Positions 1 through 8,926 are shown, numbered from the stretch's first letter. The stretch: DNA of 64,000 nt from Ruegeria sp. Ofav3-42 (GCF_022347725.1 NZ_JAKRGB010000006.1:124001-188000); one strand, 5' to 3'. Program-made: numbers and translations. The notes: generated from the letters alone by a model not told the origin.

Positions 1-613
1 CGATGATCCAGCGATATGCATGCAGCAACGCGGCGGGGCCAAGGTAACGGTCCCCATTCCACCAATAGCTCGGGCACGAGGTCGAGCAGCTAGCACACAT
101 CACGCATTCGTACAGACCATCCAGCTTTTTGCGGTCTTCGATGGATTGCTTCCACTCTTTCGCGGGACGGTTCGTTTTGGTTTCCAGCCACGGCATGATG
201 CTTGCATGCTGTGCGTAGAAATGGGTCAGGTCGGGAATCAGATCCTTAACCACCGGCATGTGCGGCAGCGGATAGATTTTCACGTCGCCCTTGATCTCAT
301 CCATCCCGTAGATGCAGGCCAAGGTGTTAATCCCGTCGATATTCATCGCGCAGGATCCGCAAATCCCCTCGCGGCAAGAACGCCGGAACGTCAGCGTCGG
401 GTCGATCTCATTCTTGATCTTGATCAGCGCATCCAGAACCATCGGACCGCAGCTGTCCATATCGACGAAGTAGGTGTCGACGCGAGGGTTTTGGCCATCG
501 TCCGGGTTCCAGCGGTAGATCTGAAACTTACGAACGTTGGTCGCGCCTTCAGGCTTGGGCCAGGTTTTTCCGGTCGTGATCCGGGAGTTCTTTGGCAGGG
601 TGAGTTGTACCAT
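1..613 (-). CDS. sdhB: Succinate dehydrogenase iron-sulfur subunit (partial, C-terminus beyond left edge)
   Basis: SdhB carries electrons from the SdhA flavin to ubiquinone through three iron-sulfur clusters at the cytoplasmic face of complex II. The minus-strand reading begins MVQLTLPKN at 613 with a GAGG element just upstream. The 2Fe-2S motif CREGICGSC is visible around residues 80-88, and a later CVMCASC motif with a following CP belongs to the Fe-S/quinone-side clusters; the SYWWN stretch after it is typical of SdhB. About 204 codons are present and the last few dozen lie outside the window. It is separated from sdhCDA by two sugar-transferase-like genes, so it probably has its own promoter. 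Confidence 0.95.
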   Translation of the reverse strand, partial: MVQLTLPKNSRITTGKTWPKPEGATNVRKFQIYRWNPDDGQNPRVDTYFVDMDSCGPMVLDALIKIKNEIDPTLTFRRSCREGICGSCAMNIDGINTLACIYGMDEIKGDVKIYPLPHMPVVKDLIPDLTHFYAQHASIMPWLETKTNRPAKEWKQSIEDRKKLDGLYECVMCASCSTSCPSYWWNGDRYLGPAALLHAYRWII

Positions 614-679
614 TTCCGACCTCGCTAAAATCCCGCCAATAGATATACTCCGCAGCGCAGAAAGCCAACCTTTAACCTT

Positions 680-708
680 GAAAACACCCAGGAAAATTGG
701 GCGTTTTC
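680..708 (-). promoter_or_regulatory. Inverted repeat in the sdhB leader
   Basis: GAAAAC-A-CCCA (680-690) and TGGG-C-GTTTTC (698-708) flank a 7-nt loop. Read on the minus strand, the one internal mismatch becomes a G-U wobble, so the RNA made in the sdhB direction could form a continuous 11-bp stem, while the plus-strand RNA has an A-C mismatch. It lies 67 bp upstream of the sdhB start, in the divergent gap shared with the plus-strand gene at 776. There is no U-run after it on either strand, so a terminator is unlikely. Its role is unknown. Confidence 0.4.
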
Positions 709-775
709 ATCTTTACAATCCCGTTTCGCACAAAGAACGTACGGGTTGAGAAAATGGCTGGGTGCAGGACCGCAA

Positions 776-1831
776 ATGCCGACAAAAGTCGTCAACATAC
801 CCTACGGAACAAAGAACCCATATCAGGATATGATGTATTCTGCTTGCGGGCCGGAATTCTGCCTGACCGGCCCCCGAAATGCACCTCTTTCCGAGTTTGC
901 AAAGGCTGATTTTCAGCCCGATAAAGGAATAATTCACATTCACTGGGACGACCGCCTGTTTCCCGAGCCTGAGGCCGCCAGTCAGGAATCTGCATTCATC
1001 GCCGCACGCACTGGTCTGAAGCAATATCAGGCAAATGGTGGGCGTTTGATCTGGACCATTCATAATCAGTTTGCTCACTCCGAAGAGGGCGAAACGAACT
1101 ATTTTCGAGAGAACCGCCGGCAACTGGCGCAAATTGTCGATCTGATTCACGTCCACACCCCCCATGCCGGACAACATATGATTTCTGAGTATGGCGCCGA
1201 CCCAGACAAGTTGCGATTAATCCCGCATCCCAGCTATTTGGGTGTTTACGAGCCGGCTGCGCTGACGCTGAAGCGGCCAATGGCTATTCGTGATCACACC
1301 CGGTTTTTGACTTTTGGCACTATGCGCAGCAGCCGTCAGTTGGACCGACTTCAGCAAGCGTCCAAGAAGCTGACCAATCGCGGTTACGAATTTCACTTGT
1401 CGGTCGTTGGACGGGTGTTCCCATCTGGGCGGCGATTGATGCGTCGCATGCGAGTAAACCCCAACATTTCAGTTGTACCAAATCGTATTCCCGACGATGA
1501 AATTCCCAGCGTGTTTTCCCAGGCGCACGCCTACATACTGCCGTCGACTACAACGTTTACATCCGGCACAGCCATGCTGGCCCAAACCTTCGGCCTGCCG
1601 ATCATTGGCCCCGACATTGAACCGCACAAACAGACAACTCCGGAAGCTTGCCATGACCTGCTTTACCCCGTCGAAAGTCCAAGAGGTTTGATCCGGACCA
1701 TGATCCGCGTTATCGGAATGTCGAAGGAAGAGCTTACCGAAAAGCGGCAGGCTTGTATCGATTTCGCAAAGAAACGGCACCCAGATTGCGTGTCCAGTGA
1801 CTTAAAGCGCGCCTTGTCGGAACTGGTTTGA
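776..1831 (+). CDS. Glycosyltransferase-like protein (GT-B / family 4-like)
   Basis: The 351-residue product looks like a cytoplasmic GT-B sugar transferase. I see an N-terminal IHIHWDDRLFPEP segment, HNQFAHSE, HVHTPHAGQHMIS and, in the C-terminal half, LTFGTMRSSRQ and SVVPNRIPDDEIPSVFSQAHAY, the layout of family 4 enzymes where a second Rossmann domain binds the nucleotide sugar. The expected late E-x7-E is not clear; FGLPIIGPDIEPH occupies that region. I chose ATG 776, with AGGA 6 nt upstream, over an in-frame ATG at 746 that lacks a site. Acceptor and donor cannot be told. It faces the next sugar-transferase-like gene tail to tail across 13 bp. Confidence 0.65.
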   Translation: MPTKVVNIPYGTKNPYQDMMYSACGPEFCLTGPRNAPLSEFAKADFQPDKGIIHIHWDDRLFPEPEAASQESAFIAARTGLKQYQANGGRLIWTIHNQFAHSEEGETNYFRENRRQLAQIVDLIHVHTPHAGQHMISEYGADPDKLRLIPHPSYLGVYEPAALTLKRPMAIRDHTRFLTFGTMRSSRQLDRLQQASKKLTNRGYEFHLSVVGRVFPSGRRLMRRMRVNPNISVVPNRIPDDEIPSVFSQAHAYILPSTTTFTSGTAMLAQTFGLPIIGPDIEPHKQTTPEACHDLLYPVESPRGLIRTMIRVIGMSKEELTEKRQACIDFAKKRHPDCVSSDLKRALSELV

Positions 1832-1844
1832 TTTCAGCGCAACT

Positions 1845-2546
1845 TCACTCGGCGACTTCAATTGCGCGACCAGCAAAAACCGCAATTTCCTCCAGAACAG
1901 CTTGGGGTGTGCGTTTGGTGAAGGTTTTAAAAATTGTCTCGTGTTCCCCTTCGACTGGAACGCGCCCGACAAATCCCCACTCATCCCGATTGATGACCCA
2001 GCTTTCGATTCCATGTTCGTACAACCAGCGTGCATAGCGAACATCCACAAACTTCTGACTGGTTTTCATGTACTCGTAGGGCGCAATATTTTTGCCCAAA
2101 GCAACCAAACCGCCAGTTCCAAGCTGATCAACACGCTGCATGTTAGCCTGCGGGCGACCGAATTTTATAGACGTTCTTTGATGTGCGTTTTTCGGAGATT
2201 GGCTGGTATACGTTGATCCATGCGTACCAATGACCACTTTGGTCGCGTCATGATCTTCCAGGCACTTCACCATCCGCCGAACATAATTCTCGCTGTAATT
2301 CAGATCGTCATCGACCAAAAAAACGATGTCGTCGGGATCGGGAGTGGTGATGAACTTGCCGACATCTTTCTGATCCTCTTCAGGCACAAAGGCGCAAATC
2401 TTGGGGTGATCCCGGTACTCGGCTGGTACTTCGCCCCATTCGTTCAGACACAAGTGGAGCGTATCGACCTGATCAATGATCGAACTCAGCGCCTGCGGCA
2501 ACATCTTCTCCCGCATTGGGTAGGACGCCATATGAGCTCTGATCAT
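1845..2546 (-). CDS. Glycosyltransferase-like protein (GT-A fold candidate)
   Basis: A 233-residue protein beginning MIRAHMASYPMR. Features fitting a GT-A transferase are the early segment on repeated events (ALSSIIDQVD), then DDIVFLVDDDLNY at about residue 75-87, where the DDD run resembles the metal-binding DxD, and the later LGTGGLVALGK and DEWGFVG stretches. It is short for the family. The start at 2546 was chosen over 2627 because AGGAAA lies 7 nt upstream. It follows sdhA on the same strand after a 208-bp gap with a strong hairpin, so it is probably transcribed separately. Substrate is unknown, and a non-enzymatic relative is possible. Confidence 0.5.
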   Translation of the reverse strand: MIRAHMASYPMREKMLPQALSSIIDQVDTLHLCLNEWGEVPAEYRDHPKICAFVPEEDQKDVGKFITTPDPDDIVFLVDDDLNYSENYVRRMVKCLEDHDATKVVIGTHGSTYTSQSPKNAHQRTSIKFGRPQANMQRVDQLGTGGLVALGKNIAPYEYMKTSQKFVDVRYARWLYEHGIESWVINRDEWGFVGRVPVEGEHETIFKTFTKRTPQAVLEEIAVFAGRAIEVAE

Positions 2547-2657
2547 CGTCGTGTTTCCTTTCGATGTGGTTGAACCAAACACAGCTGACAAAGACCTAGC
2601 AGTTTTTCCATCTGAGTTTCGAGACACTTGTTCAAATCAGGCTGCCAAAGAATGCAG

Positions 2658-2688
2658 GAAGGCCGCAGACAAGAAATCTGCGGCCTTC
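2658..2688 (-). terminator. 12-bp hairpin downstream of sdhA
   Basis: GAAGGCCGCAGA (2658-2669) pairs perfectly with TCTGCGGCCTTC (2677-2688) around a 7-nt loop. It sits between sdhA (ends 2755) and the next minus-strand gene (starts 2546). The clearest T-run (2691-2694) is on the plus side, while the minus side has only a weak U-rich tail. It most likely ends the sdhCDA transcript, or acts as a stabilising 3' end. Confidence 0.55.
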
Positions 2689-2754
2689 AGTTTTAGTCGT
2701 TTAGCACGCCGAGCACTCAATTTGCGTGAGGCTCAATCCAGCGCTTCCGCTTTG

Positions 2755-4563
2755 TCAGAACGTCCGCGCCTTGGGCGCGATTTTCTTCAGGCTGATTCCG
2801 CCTTCATCCTCGGTTGTCAGCGGATCAACAATGACCGGGCGATAGCTGAGCTCGACCTTGTTGCCCTCGACCCGGGAAACGGTGTGAACGCGCCAGTTTT
2901 CGTCGTCACGCTCGGTGAAATCCTCGTGCGCGTGGGCACCGCGGGATTCCTTACGCGCCTCGGCACCGACGATGGTGGCCAACGCACTCGGCATCAGGTT
3001 GGTCAGTTCCAGCGTTTCCATCAGGTCACTGTTCCAGACTAGCGAGCGGTCGCTGACTTTCAGGTCTTCCATCTTGGCGGCGATCGCCGTCATTTTTTCG
3101 ACGCCTTCGGCCATGGTCTTGGCGGTCCGGAAGACGGCGGCGTCTTCCTGCATGGTGCGCTGCATCTCAAGCCTCAGATCAGCGGTGGCGATCTCGCCGG
3201 ATGCATTGCGAACCGCGTCGAAGCGGTCAAATGCCTTGTCGACCGAGGCCTGATTCAGCACTGGGTTGGGCGCTTCAGCATCCACAACCTTGCCCGCCTT
3301 GATCGCAGCAGCGCGGCCAAACACGACAAGGTCGATCAGCGAATTCGAACCCAACCGGTTCGCACCGTGAACTGATGCGCAACCCGCCTCACCCACAGCC
3401 ATCAGGCCGGGGACGACAGCGGTCGGGTTCTCGGCTGTCGGGTTCAGAACCTCACCCCAATAGTTCGTCGGGATACCACCCATGTTGTAGTGAACGGTCG
3501 GTAGAACCGGGATCGGCTCCTTAGTGACATCCACGCCCGCAAAAACGCGCGCCGATTCCGAAATACCCGGCAGGCGTTCGGCCAGAGCTTCGGCTGGCAG
3601 GTGGCTGAGGTTCAGGTGGATGTGGTCACCGTTGTCACCGTGACCACGACCTTCGCGGATTTCCATGGTCATTGAACGCGAGACGTAATCCCGGGGTGCG
3701 AGGTCCTTGTATTGGGGCGCATAGCGCTCCATGAACCGCTCGCCTTCCGAGTTGGTCAGATATCCGCCCTCACCCCGTGCGCCCTCGGTAATCAGGCAGC
3801 CAGAGCCGTAGATGCCGGTCGGGTGGAACTGAACGAACTCCATATCCTGCAGTGCGAGACCCGCGCGGGCCACCATGCCGCCACCGTCACCGGTGCAAGT
3901 GTGCGCCGAAGTCGCGCTGAAGTATGCCCGGCCATACCCGCCGGTCGCCAGCACCACCATTTTAGCGTTGAAGACGTGCATCGTGCCGTCGTCCAGCTTC
4001 CAGCAGACGACGCCCTGACACTGCCCGTCCTCGGACATGATCAGGTCGATGGCAAAGTATTCGATGTAGAACTCGGCGTTGTTCTTCAGCGACTGACCAT
4101 ACAGCGTATGCAGGATCGCGTGGCCGGTCCGGTCGGCGGCGGCACAGGTCCGCTGCACGGCGGGGCCTTCGCCAAATTCGGTCGTGTGGCCGCCAAAGGG
4201 GCGCTGATAGATTTTGCCTTCCTCGGTCCGGCTGAAGGGCACACCGTAATGCTCCAGCTCGTACACAGCCTTGGGAGCCTCGCGCGCGAGGTATTCCATC
4301 GCGTCGGTGTCACCCAGCCAGTCCGAGCCCTTGACGGTGTCATACATGTGCCACTGCCAGTGGTCCGGGCCCATGTTGGACAGGGAAGCAGCAATACCGC
4401 CCTGCGCGGCAACAGTGTGTGAGCGTGTCGGGAATACCTTGGTCACGCACGCCGTGCGCAGGCCCTGCTCGGCCATACCCAGGGTCGCCCGCAGACCTGC
4501 TCCGCCAGCGCCGACAACAACCACGTCATATTCGTGTGTTTCGTATTCGTATGCAGCTGTCAT
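2755..4563 (-). CDS. sdhA: Succinate dehydrogenase flavoprotein subunit
   Basis: SdhA oxidises succinate to fumarate on covalently bound FAD and passes electrons to SdhB. At 602 residues it is the usual length. Visible are the dinucleotide-binding GAGGAGLRA near residue 17, the FAD-attachment region SHTVAAQGG with its histidine, the active-site HPTGIYGSG and EGARGEGG segments, and [11 protein letters not shown] with the C-terminal [11 protein letters not shown]. It is the third gene of a tight operon sdhC-sdhD-sdhA (23 bp after sdhD). Two palindromic operators upstream of sdhC probably control all three. The C-terminal KARTF matches the family end, so the gene is complete. Confidence 0.98.
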   Translation of the reverse strand: MTAAYEYETHEYDVVVVGAGGAGLRATLGMAEQGLRTACVTKVFPTRSHTVAAQGGIAASLSNMGPDHWQWHMYDTVKGSDWLGDTDAMEYLAREAPKAVYELEHYGVPFSRTEEGKIYQRPFGGHTTEFGEGPAVQRTCAAADRTGHAILHTLYGQSLKNNAEFYIEYFAIDLIMSEDGQCQGVVCWKLDDGTMHVFNAKMVVLATGGYGRAYFSATSAHTCTGDGGGMVARAGLALQDMEFVQFHPTGIYGSGCLITEGARGEGGYLTNSEGERFMERYAPQYKDLAPRDYVSRSMTMEIREGRGHGDNGDHIHLNLSHLPAEALAERLPGISESARVFAGVDVTKEPIPVLPTVHYNMGGIPTNYWGEVLNPTAENPTAVVPGLMAVGEAGCASVHGANRLGSNSLIDLVVFGRAAAIKAGKVVDAEAPNPVLNQASVDKAFDRFDAVRNASGEIATADLRLEMQRTMQEDAAVFRTAKTMAEGVEKMTAIAAKMEDLKVSDRSLVWNSDLMETLELTNLMPSALATIVGAEARKESRGAHAHEDFTERDDENWRVHTVSRVEGNKVELSYRPVIVDPLTTEDEGGISLKKIAPKARTF

Positions 4564-4586
4564 TTATCTTGATCCTTACCGCGCGT

Positions 4587-4958
4587 TCACAGAGCCAGCT
4601 TGATCAGGGCAAACAGCCCCGCAGCAATCAGAGTGTAGCCAAAAGCCGCGACGGCCATGAGGCTCAGCTTCTCTGCAACACCGTGGACATAGTCCTCAAT
4701 CGCGACCTGAGTCTCGCGGACCAGATGGATAATGACGACGACCATTGTCAGGCCAGTCACAATCGCCGGGAAGGGACGGCTGTAGTAGGCCAGAACCTCT
4801 TCATAGGATCTGCCCAACCCGTTTGCGAAGACGAAAACAAACAGCGGTACGAGAATGACAAGGGCCGCCGAGCTGACCATCATCTGCCAGTGATGATGTG
4901 TGCCTTCTCCGCCGGCACCGGTTCCCTGCGCGCGTTTGCGGTCAGTGAGATAGTTCAT
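4587..4958 (-). CDS. sdhD: Succinate dehydrogenase membrane anchor subunit
   Basis: A 123-residue integral membrane protein that, with SdhC, anchors complex II and forms the haem b and ubiquinone sites. Three hydrophobic helices are apparent: HHHWQMMVSSAALVILVPLF-type, PAIVTGLTMVVVIIHLV and LMAVAAFGYTLIAAGLFALI. The serine-rich and arginine-containing quinone pocket cannot be assigned confidently. The IHLVRETQVAIEDYVHG segment between helices two and three contains the expected histidine and aspartate-tyrosine residues. It lies 11 bp after sdhC and 23 bp before sdhA. Confidence 0.93.
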   Translation of the reverse strand: MNYLTDRKRAQGTGAGGEGTHHHWQMMVSSAALVILVPLFVFVFANGLGRSYEEVLAYYSRPFPAIVTGLTMVVVIIHLVRETQVAIEDYVHGVAEKLSLMAVAAFGYTLIAAGLFALIKLAL

Positions 4959-4969
4959 TGCCAGCCTCC

Positions 4970-5353
4970 TTAAACCGCAATTGCCGTGATGAATGCGAGG
5001 ATGGTGGCCAGTACCAGCATGCCAATCCCCATCTTCTCGGAAATCCGGACATCAACGCAATACCCCAGATCCCAGATCACGTGACGCAGGCGGCCCAGCA
5101 TGTGATAGAAAATCGCCCAAGTCGCAGCGAACATCACCAGATCACCCAGCCAGCTTCTCATCAGACCGTCGATGAAATCGAACGACGCCTCGGATGTTGC
5201 GGCTGCCAGGAACCACCAAACGACAAAAAATGCGATCACAAGCGACGCAATGCCGGTGATACGTACAAGGATCGAAGTCACCGAGGTCAACTGTGGACGA
5301 TAGATCGTAAGGTGTGGTGAAAGAGGGCGATTGCCCCGATTTACATCGGCCAT
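4970..5353 (-). CDS. sdhC: Succinate dehydrogenase cytochrome b556 subunit
   Basis: The 127-residue SdhC starts MADVNRGNRPLSPHLTIYRP, with the RPLSPHL signature of the family. Three transmembrane helices follow, and HMLGRLRHVIWD carries the haem-ligand histidine region. I used ATG 5353, preceded by AAGGAG, rather than an upstream in-frame ATG at 5446 that lies in the leader. It heads the sdhCDA operon. The 199-bp gap to the next gene contains two TGTGATCACA-like sites, the nearer one ending 113 bp before this start, which implies transcriptional control shared with sucC. Confidence 0.95.
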   Translation of the reverse strand: MADVNRGNRPLSPHLTIYRPQLTSVTSILVRITGIASLVIAFFVVWWFLAAATSEASFDFIDGLMRSWLGDLVMFAATWAIFYHMLGRLRHVIWDLGYCVDVRISEKMGIGMLVLATILAFITAIAV

Positions 5354-5466
5354 GTTGGCTCCTTTACGGTTGGCTTCCGAAGGTTTTACCGTTTTTTGCC
5401 GTTCTGTCACGTGCTGCAGTTGCAAAAAAGCCGATAATTCACGCAAAATGTCGGTTATTTACTGAA

Positions 5467-5497
5467 TGTGATCACACAAAATAAACTCGTGATCACA
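5467..5497 (-). promoter_or_regulatory. Tandem palindromic operators upstream of sdhC
   Basis: TGTGATCACA (5467-5476) and CGTGATCACA (5488-5497) are palindromes whose centres are exactly 21 bp apart, two helical turns. The same pair with the same spacing occurs upstream of sucC at 12281-12311. The distance from the nearer site to the start codon is also alike, 113 bp here and 108 bp there. I infer a dimeric regulator binding twice on one DNA face. A candidate is a GntR-family factor such as AkgR, known in Rhodobacter sphaeroides to activate TCA-cycle genes; its exact motif I cannot confirm here. Confidence 0.75.
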
Positions 5498-5552
5498 AAA
5501 ACTTCCCGATTGACTTGATGTTAGCGCCTGCAGTTCCGAATCTGCAATGCGT

Positions 5553-6215
5553 CTACTTTAATTCAGCGGTTTGTTGGGTCACTTCCCTCAGCAATTTCTT
5601 GCGAATACGTTCGGGATAGTCGGCAAAACCCGAGGCTGAGACGACAAAGGCCCCCTCGCCGACGATGACGTTTTCAAAGAAATAAGCAGTCAGGTCCGGT
5701 TCGCTTTCCTCGATCGCGATTGCGTTTACAGTCACCCCTCGCGTCCGCAGAATTCTATGCACTTCCGATGGCTCGACCCCTTCGTTGGACACGCCATCGC
5801 CCGATATGTCGATCAGGTGCCGTGTGCAGTGTGAGACCTCATCAAAACTGGACATTGTCATCTCCAACGCCTCTCCAATCGCAGTCGAGAAGTTGCGCCA
5901 GACCCTTGGGTCGCGGGCCACCCTATCCGCAAACAGATCAATCGTTTCGAAGCTGTCGATACGTGTCCAGGGAACTGTTACCTTCTGGCGAGAAGACCCG
6001 GTCCACTGCACAAGCATCACGTGAGCCTGCCCACGCACAAGCGCCTCAGACACGATCGGATCACGCAATCCTGCTGCCAGACCGTCCATTTGGATTCTGT
6101 ACTCAGTCGAATCGACCGAGCCAGAAACATCTACGGCCAGAGCCAATGCCAAGTCGCAGGCCAAGGCAGGCGGGGTCAGGCAAAGGCAGGCAGCGATTGA
6201 ACGAAACAGGACCAT
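5553..6215 (-). CDS. DUF1194 domain protein, exported VWA-like
   Basis: A 220-residue protein with an N-terminal signal peptide (MVLFRSIAACLCLTPPALAC). The mature part begins LALAVDVSGSVD, a metal-ion-dependent adhesion-site-like DxSxS motif of von Willebrand A folds; later HLIDISGDGVSNEG supplies the second Asp/Gly element. This is the DUF1194 family, whose function is not established. It stands 45 bp after mch on the same strand and 199 bp before sdhC, so it could be the last gene of the mcl2-mch transcript. Nothing in the sequence reveals its partner. Confidence 0.85.
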   Translation of the reverse strand: MVLFRSIAACLCLTPPALACDLALALAVDVSGSVDSTEYRIQMDGLAAGLRDPIVSEALVRGQAHVMLVQWTGSSRQKVTVPWTRIDSFETIDLFADRVARDPRVWRNFSTAIGEALEMTMSSFDEVSHCTRHLIDISGDGVSNEGVEPSEVHRILRTRGVTVNAIAIEESEPDLTAYFFENVIVGEGAFVVSASGFADYPERIRKKLLREVTQQTAELK

Positions 6216-6260
6216 GATCGCAGCCTAGCACGATTGCAGCAGGCTGCGATCAAATGAATG

Positions 6261-7289
6261 TCAGACCGGCATCAGCGCCCAATAATCCAAATCGAGCAAA
6301 ACGTTGGGCAGGTACCGACCGTCTTCGTCTTTTAGTTCAAACGGCTCTCCGCCCTTGGTGGCGACCAGCCGCAGACGTACCGCACCAACGCCCGGCACAG
6401 AGGTTTCAGCTTTGTCCAGAACCTCGGACCAAGCCTTGATCGTGTCGCCCGCAAAGCAGGGGTTGGCGTGTGCGCCGCCGTTCAGGCCGACGATCATTTG
6501 CGCGTTTGCCAGACCGTTGAACGACAGGGTCCGCGCCATCGAGATCACGTGTCCGCCATAGATCAGCCGCCCTTCGGGGCGGAAGGTCAGGTCGAAATGC
6601 ACCTTGGCGGTGTTCTGCCACAGGCGCGTGGCCAGCATATGCTCGGCCTCTTCAACGGTTACGCCATCGACGTGATCGATGGTTTCACCAACCTCATAGT
6701 CACCCCAGCGATGCGCCTCACCAGCCTGGCTAAAATCGTATTTCGAGAAATCGAGGCCCTGCGGCACCACTAGATCCTGCGGATCGAGCGCCTTTTTCAG
6801 CTCTGGCACAACTGTCTCTGGCGCCGGTGCATTGGAGTTTTCCTTGCGCACCATGACCCAGCGCACGTATTCGATCACAACCTCGTCACGCTGGTTCAGC
6901 CCACGGGTGCGGACCCAGACTACGCCGGTCTTACCGTTCGAGTTCTGCTTGACCCCGATCACCTCGGATTCTGAGCGCAGCGTGTCGCCGGGATAAACTG
7001 GCTTCAGCCAGCGCCCCTCAGCATAGCCCAGATTGGCCACAGCATTCAGCGAGACGTCTGGTACGGTCTTGCCAAACACGACATGAAACGCCGCCAGATC
7101 ATCCATCGGGCTTTGAGGCAGACCACAATTCCGGGCGAACTCGTCCGAGGAATAAAGCGCATGTCTCGCTGGATAGAGCGCATGATAGAGCGCCCGCTCG
7201 CCATCGGTCACTGTCCGCGGCACGGCATGGTGCAGAACCTGACCAACGGAGTAGTCCTCGAAAAAGCGGCCCGGATTGGTTTTTGCCAT
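6261..7289 (-). CDS. mch: Mesaconyl-CoA hydratase (MaoC-like)
   Basis: A 342-residue double-hotdog MaoC-family protein, the length of the mesaconyl-CoA hydratase of the ethylmalonyl-CoA pathway, which hydrates mesaconyl-CoA to beta-methylmalyl-CoA. It opens GRFFEDYSVGQVLHHAVPRTV and carries a first hotdog (NAVANLGYAEGRW) and a second (YEVGETIDHVDGVTVEEAEH with GGHVISMARTLSFNG). Start ATG 7289 overlaps the stop of the preceding gene by one base. The assignment rests on this family likeness plus clustering with an mcl-type lyase gene at 8069-8926, the arrangement I recall for Rhodobacter sphaeroides. Another enoyl-CoA hydratase specificity cannot be excluded by eye. Confidence 0.85.
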   Translation of the reverse strand: MAKTNPGRFFEDYSVGQVLHHAVPRTVTDGERALYHALYPARHALYSSDEFARNCGLPQSPMDDLAAFHVVFGKTVPDVSLNAVANLGYAEGRWLKPVYPGDTLRSESEVIGVKQNSNGKTGVVWVRTRGLNQRDEVVIEYVRWVMVRKENSNAPAPETVVPELKKALDPQDLVVPQGLDFSKYDFSQAGEAHRWGDYEVGETIDHVDGVTVEEAEHMLATRLWQNTAKVHFDLTFRPEGRLIYGGHVISMARTLSFNGLANAQMIVGLNGGAHANPCFAGDTIKAWSEVLDKAETSVPGVGAVRLRLVATKGGEPFELKDEDGRYLPNVLLDLDYWALMPV

Positions 7290-7495
7290 TATTGCTGTCC
7301 CAGTTTCATGTCAGGTGAATAGTCGGCCTCGACCTCTTTGGTCACGGCCTGTGCGCAACGCATCATGCGGCTGTTTTCGTCATAGGCGTAGGATGGGTCG
7401 CCATACAGCTCCCACCCTTTTGCCAGCGCATCTGACACTTTGTGGCAGAAGGCGGATGTGTCTTCCTCGGTCAACAGACGGTAGAGTTTCGCCAT
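7289..7495 (-). CDS. DUF1737 domain protein
   Basis: A 68-residue acidic soluble protein, MAKLYRLLTEEDTSAFCHKV, with the phrase LAKGWELYGDPSYAYD, which is the DUF1737 signature (a small fold seen beside metabolic genes). Function is unknown. It lies 12 bp after nnrU and its stop shares a base with the mch start, so it is translationally coupled to the hydratase and is an operon member rather than a chance reading frame. Confidence 0.8.
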   Translation of the reverse strand: MAKLYRLLTEEDTSAFCHKVSDALAKGWELYGDPSYAYDENSRMMRCAQAVTKEVEADYSPDMKLGQQ

Positions 7496-7507
7496 GGTGT
7501 CAAATCC

Positions 7508-8062
7508 TTACGAGGGGAAAGGTGACGGACCAACCAGCCCGTGAATGTATCCGATGATGCCCAGCAGCACGATTGAGGCCACAAAGAACATCGCGTCCTT
7601 GCCATAGGTTCCGGGTTCTGCGGGGGTCCAGTCAGGCTCGGATTTGTTGATCACGATCACTTCGACCACGGCCCAGGCCAGCAAACCGCCAAACAGGATG
7701 ATCGAAGCCAGATCTCCATTCACCAGCAAATGCGCGAAAGCCCACAGTTTGAACCCACCGAGCATTGGATGACGGACTTTGTTCAGCAAGCGTCCTTTGG
7801 TTCCGGCGGGGCTCATCATATAAATCGCAATCAACACCAGCAGATTGTTGATGTGAATCATGAAGGTTGGCGGTGCCCAAACGTAGATGAAGTCGGTCAT
7901 GCGATAACCGAAGATCATCAACAGGATCGACACCACCAACGCCAGCGCGACCGCGCCTTTGCCCGCATCGCCCATCGCCGCGCGCTGCGCCGGCATCACA
8001 CGTTTGAACAGATGTGCGGCCCACCATAGCGCCACACCAAAAATCAGAAGAACGAAGCCCAT
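7508..8062 (-). CDS. NnrU family membrane protein
   Basis: A 184-residue protein with about five to six hydrophobic segments, beginning MGFVLLIFGVALWWAAHLFKR. The inner stretch PAGTKGRLLNKVRHPMLGGFK followed by WAFAHLLVNGD is the NnrU/isoprenylcysteine-methyltransferase-like signature. NnrU was named for nitrite and nitric-oxide reduction genes, but no denitrification gene is present here. It is 6 bp from mcl2 and 12 bp from the DUF1737 gene, so it is expressed with ethylmalonyl-CoA pathway enzymes. A membrane methyltransferase-like role is possible but unproven. Confidence 0.85.
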   Translation of the reverse strand: MGFVLLIFGVALWWAAHLFKRVMPAQRAAMGDAGKGAVALALVVSILLMIFGYRMTDFIYVWAPPTFMIHINNLLVLIAIYMMSPAGTKGRLLNKVRHPMLGGFKLWAFAHLLVNGDLASIILFGGLLAWAVVEVIVINKSEPDWTPAEPGTYGKDAMFFVASIVLLGIIGYIHGLVGPSPFPS

Positions 8063-8068
8063 GCTGGC

Positions 8069-8926
8069 TTACCCCGCTTGCAAAGCTGTAATCGCCTCCG
8101 CTTTTGCCAGAATTTCACGGGCAGTTACAACGTGCAGGTTTTCTACGATCTTACCATCGACCACTGCCACGCCCTGACCTTGCGCCTCAACCTCTTCAAA
8201 AGCCGCGATCTGGCGACGCGCCAGATCGATCTCGGTCTCCGACGGCGCATATGCCGCGTTGGTGACGTCGACCTGAGCGGGGTGGATCAGTGTCTTGCCG
8301 TCAAATCCCATGTCGCGGCCTTGCGCACATTCGGCGGCCAGACCTTCATCGTCCTTGAACGCGTTATAGACACCGTCGACGATAATCAGCCCCTCGGCTT
8401 TTGCAGCCAGCAGGCACAGGCCCAACGACGTCATCAGCGGCAACCGATCCGGGCGGAAGCGGGATTGCAGTTCCTTCGCCAAATCATTGGTGCCCATGAC
8501 GAAGCCCGCCATCAGCGGATGGGCGGCGATCTCAGCTGCGTTCAGCATGCCACGTGGGGTCTCCATCATCGCCCAGATCGGGATATCTCCGGTGATCGCA
8601 GCCAGAGCGTCGACATCCGCGGCAGAATTCACCTTGGGCAACAGGACAACGTCAGCGTCCATATCACGCACAGCTTCGGCATCGGCGCGGCCCCATTCTG
8701 TGTCCAGCCCGTTGATGCGGACAATCTTGACCCGCTCGCCGTAACCGCCTGCGGCCAGAGCCGCTTTGAGCGTTGCGCGTGCGTTTTCCTTTTCATCCGC
8801 AGCCACAGCGTCTTCGAGGTCAAAGATGATCGCGTCCACCGGCAAGGTGCGGGCCTTGTCCAGCGCCCGATCCTTTGAGCCGGGGATATATAGAACAGAG
8901 CGATAAGGGCGCTGGCGCGGATCCAT
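8069..8926 (-). CDS. mcl2: (3S)-Malyl-CoA thioesterase / CoA-ester lyase (Mcl2-like)
   Basis: A 285-residue HpcH/HpaI-CitE family TIM-barrel protein. It starts MDPRQRPYRSVLYIPGSKD, has the phosphate/CoA segment IIFDLEDAVAADEKENAR, the metal-binding MMETPRG and FVMGTNDLAKE motifs, and KTLIHPAQVDV near the end. In Rhodobacter sphaeroides the paralogue beside mch hydrolyses malyl-CoA (Mcl2) rather than cleaving it, and this gene sits in the same place, three genes from mch. From sequence alone a malyl-CoA or beta-methylmalyl-CoA lyase is also possible. ATG 8926, with GGGAG upstream, was chosen over an in-frame start at 9022. Confidence 0.75.
   Translation of the reverse strand: MDPRQRPYRSVLYIPGSKDRALDKARTLPVDAIIFDLEDAVAADEKENARATLKAALAAGGYGERVKIVRINGLDTEWGRADAEAVRDMDADVVLLPKVNSAADVDALAAITGDIPIWAMMETPRGMLNAAEIAAHPLMAGFVMGTNDLAKELQSRFRPDRLPLMTSLGLCLLAAKAEGLIIVDGVYNAFKDDEGLAAECAQGRDMGFDGKTLIHPAQVDVTNAAYAPSETEIDLARRQIAAFEEVEAQGQGVAVVDGKIVENLHVVTAREILAKAEAITALQAG

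Noticed and set aside
1289..1298. CGTGATCACA inside the sugar-transferase-like gene
   Set aside because: A single copy inside coding sequence without a partner 21 bp away; likely chance. Only the paired sites at sdhC and sucC are treated as operators.
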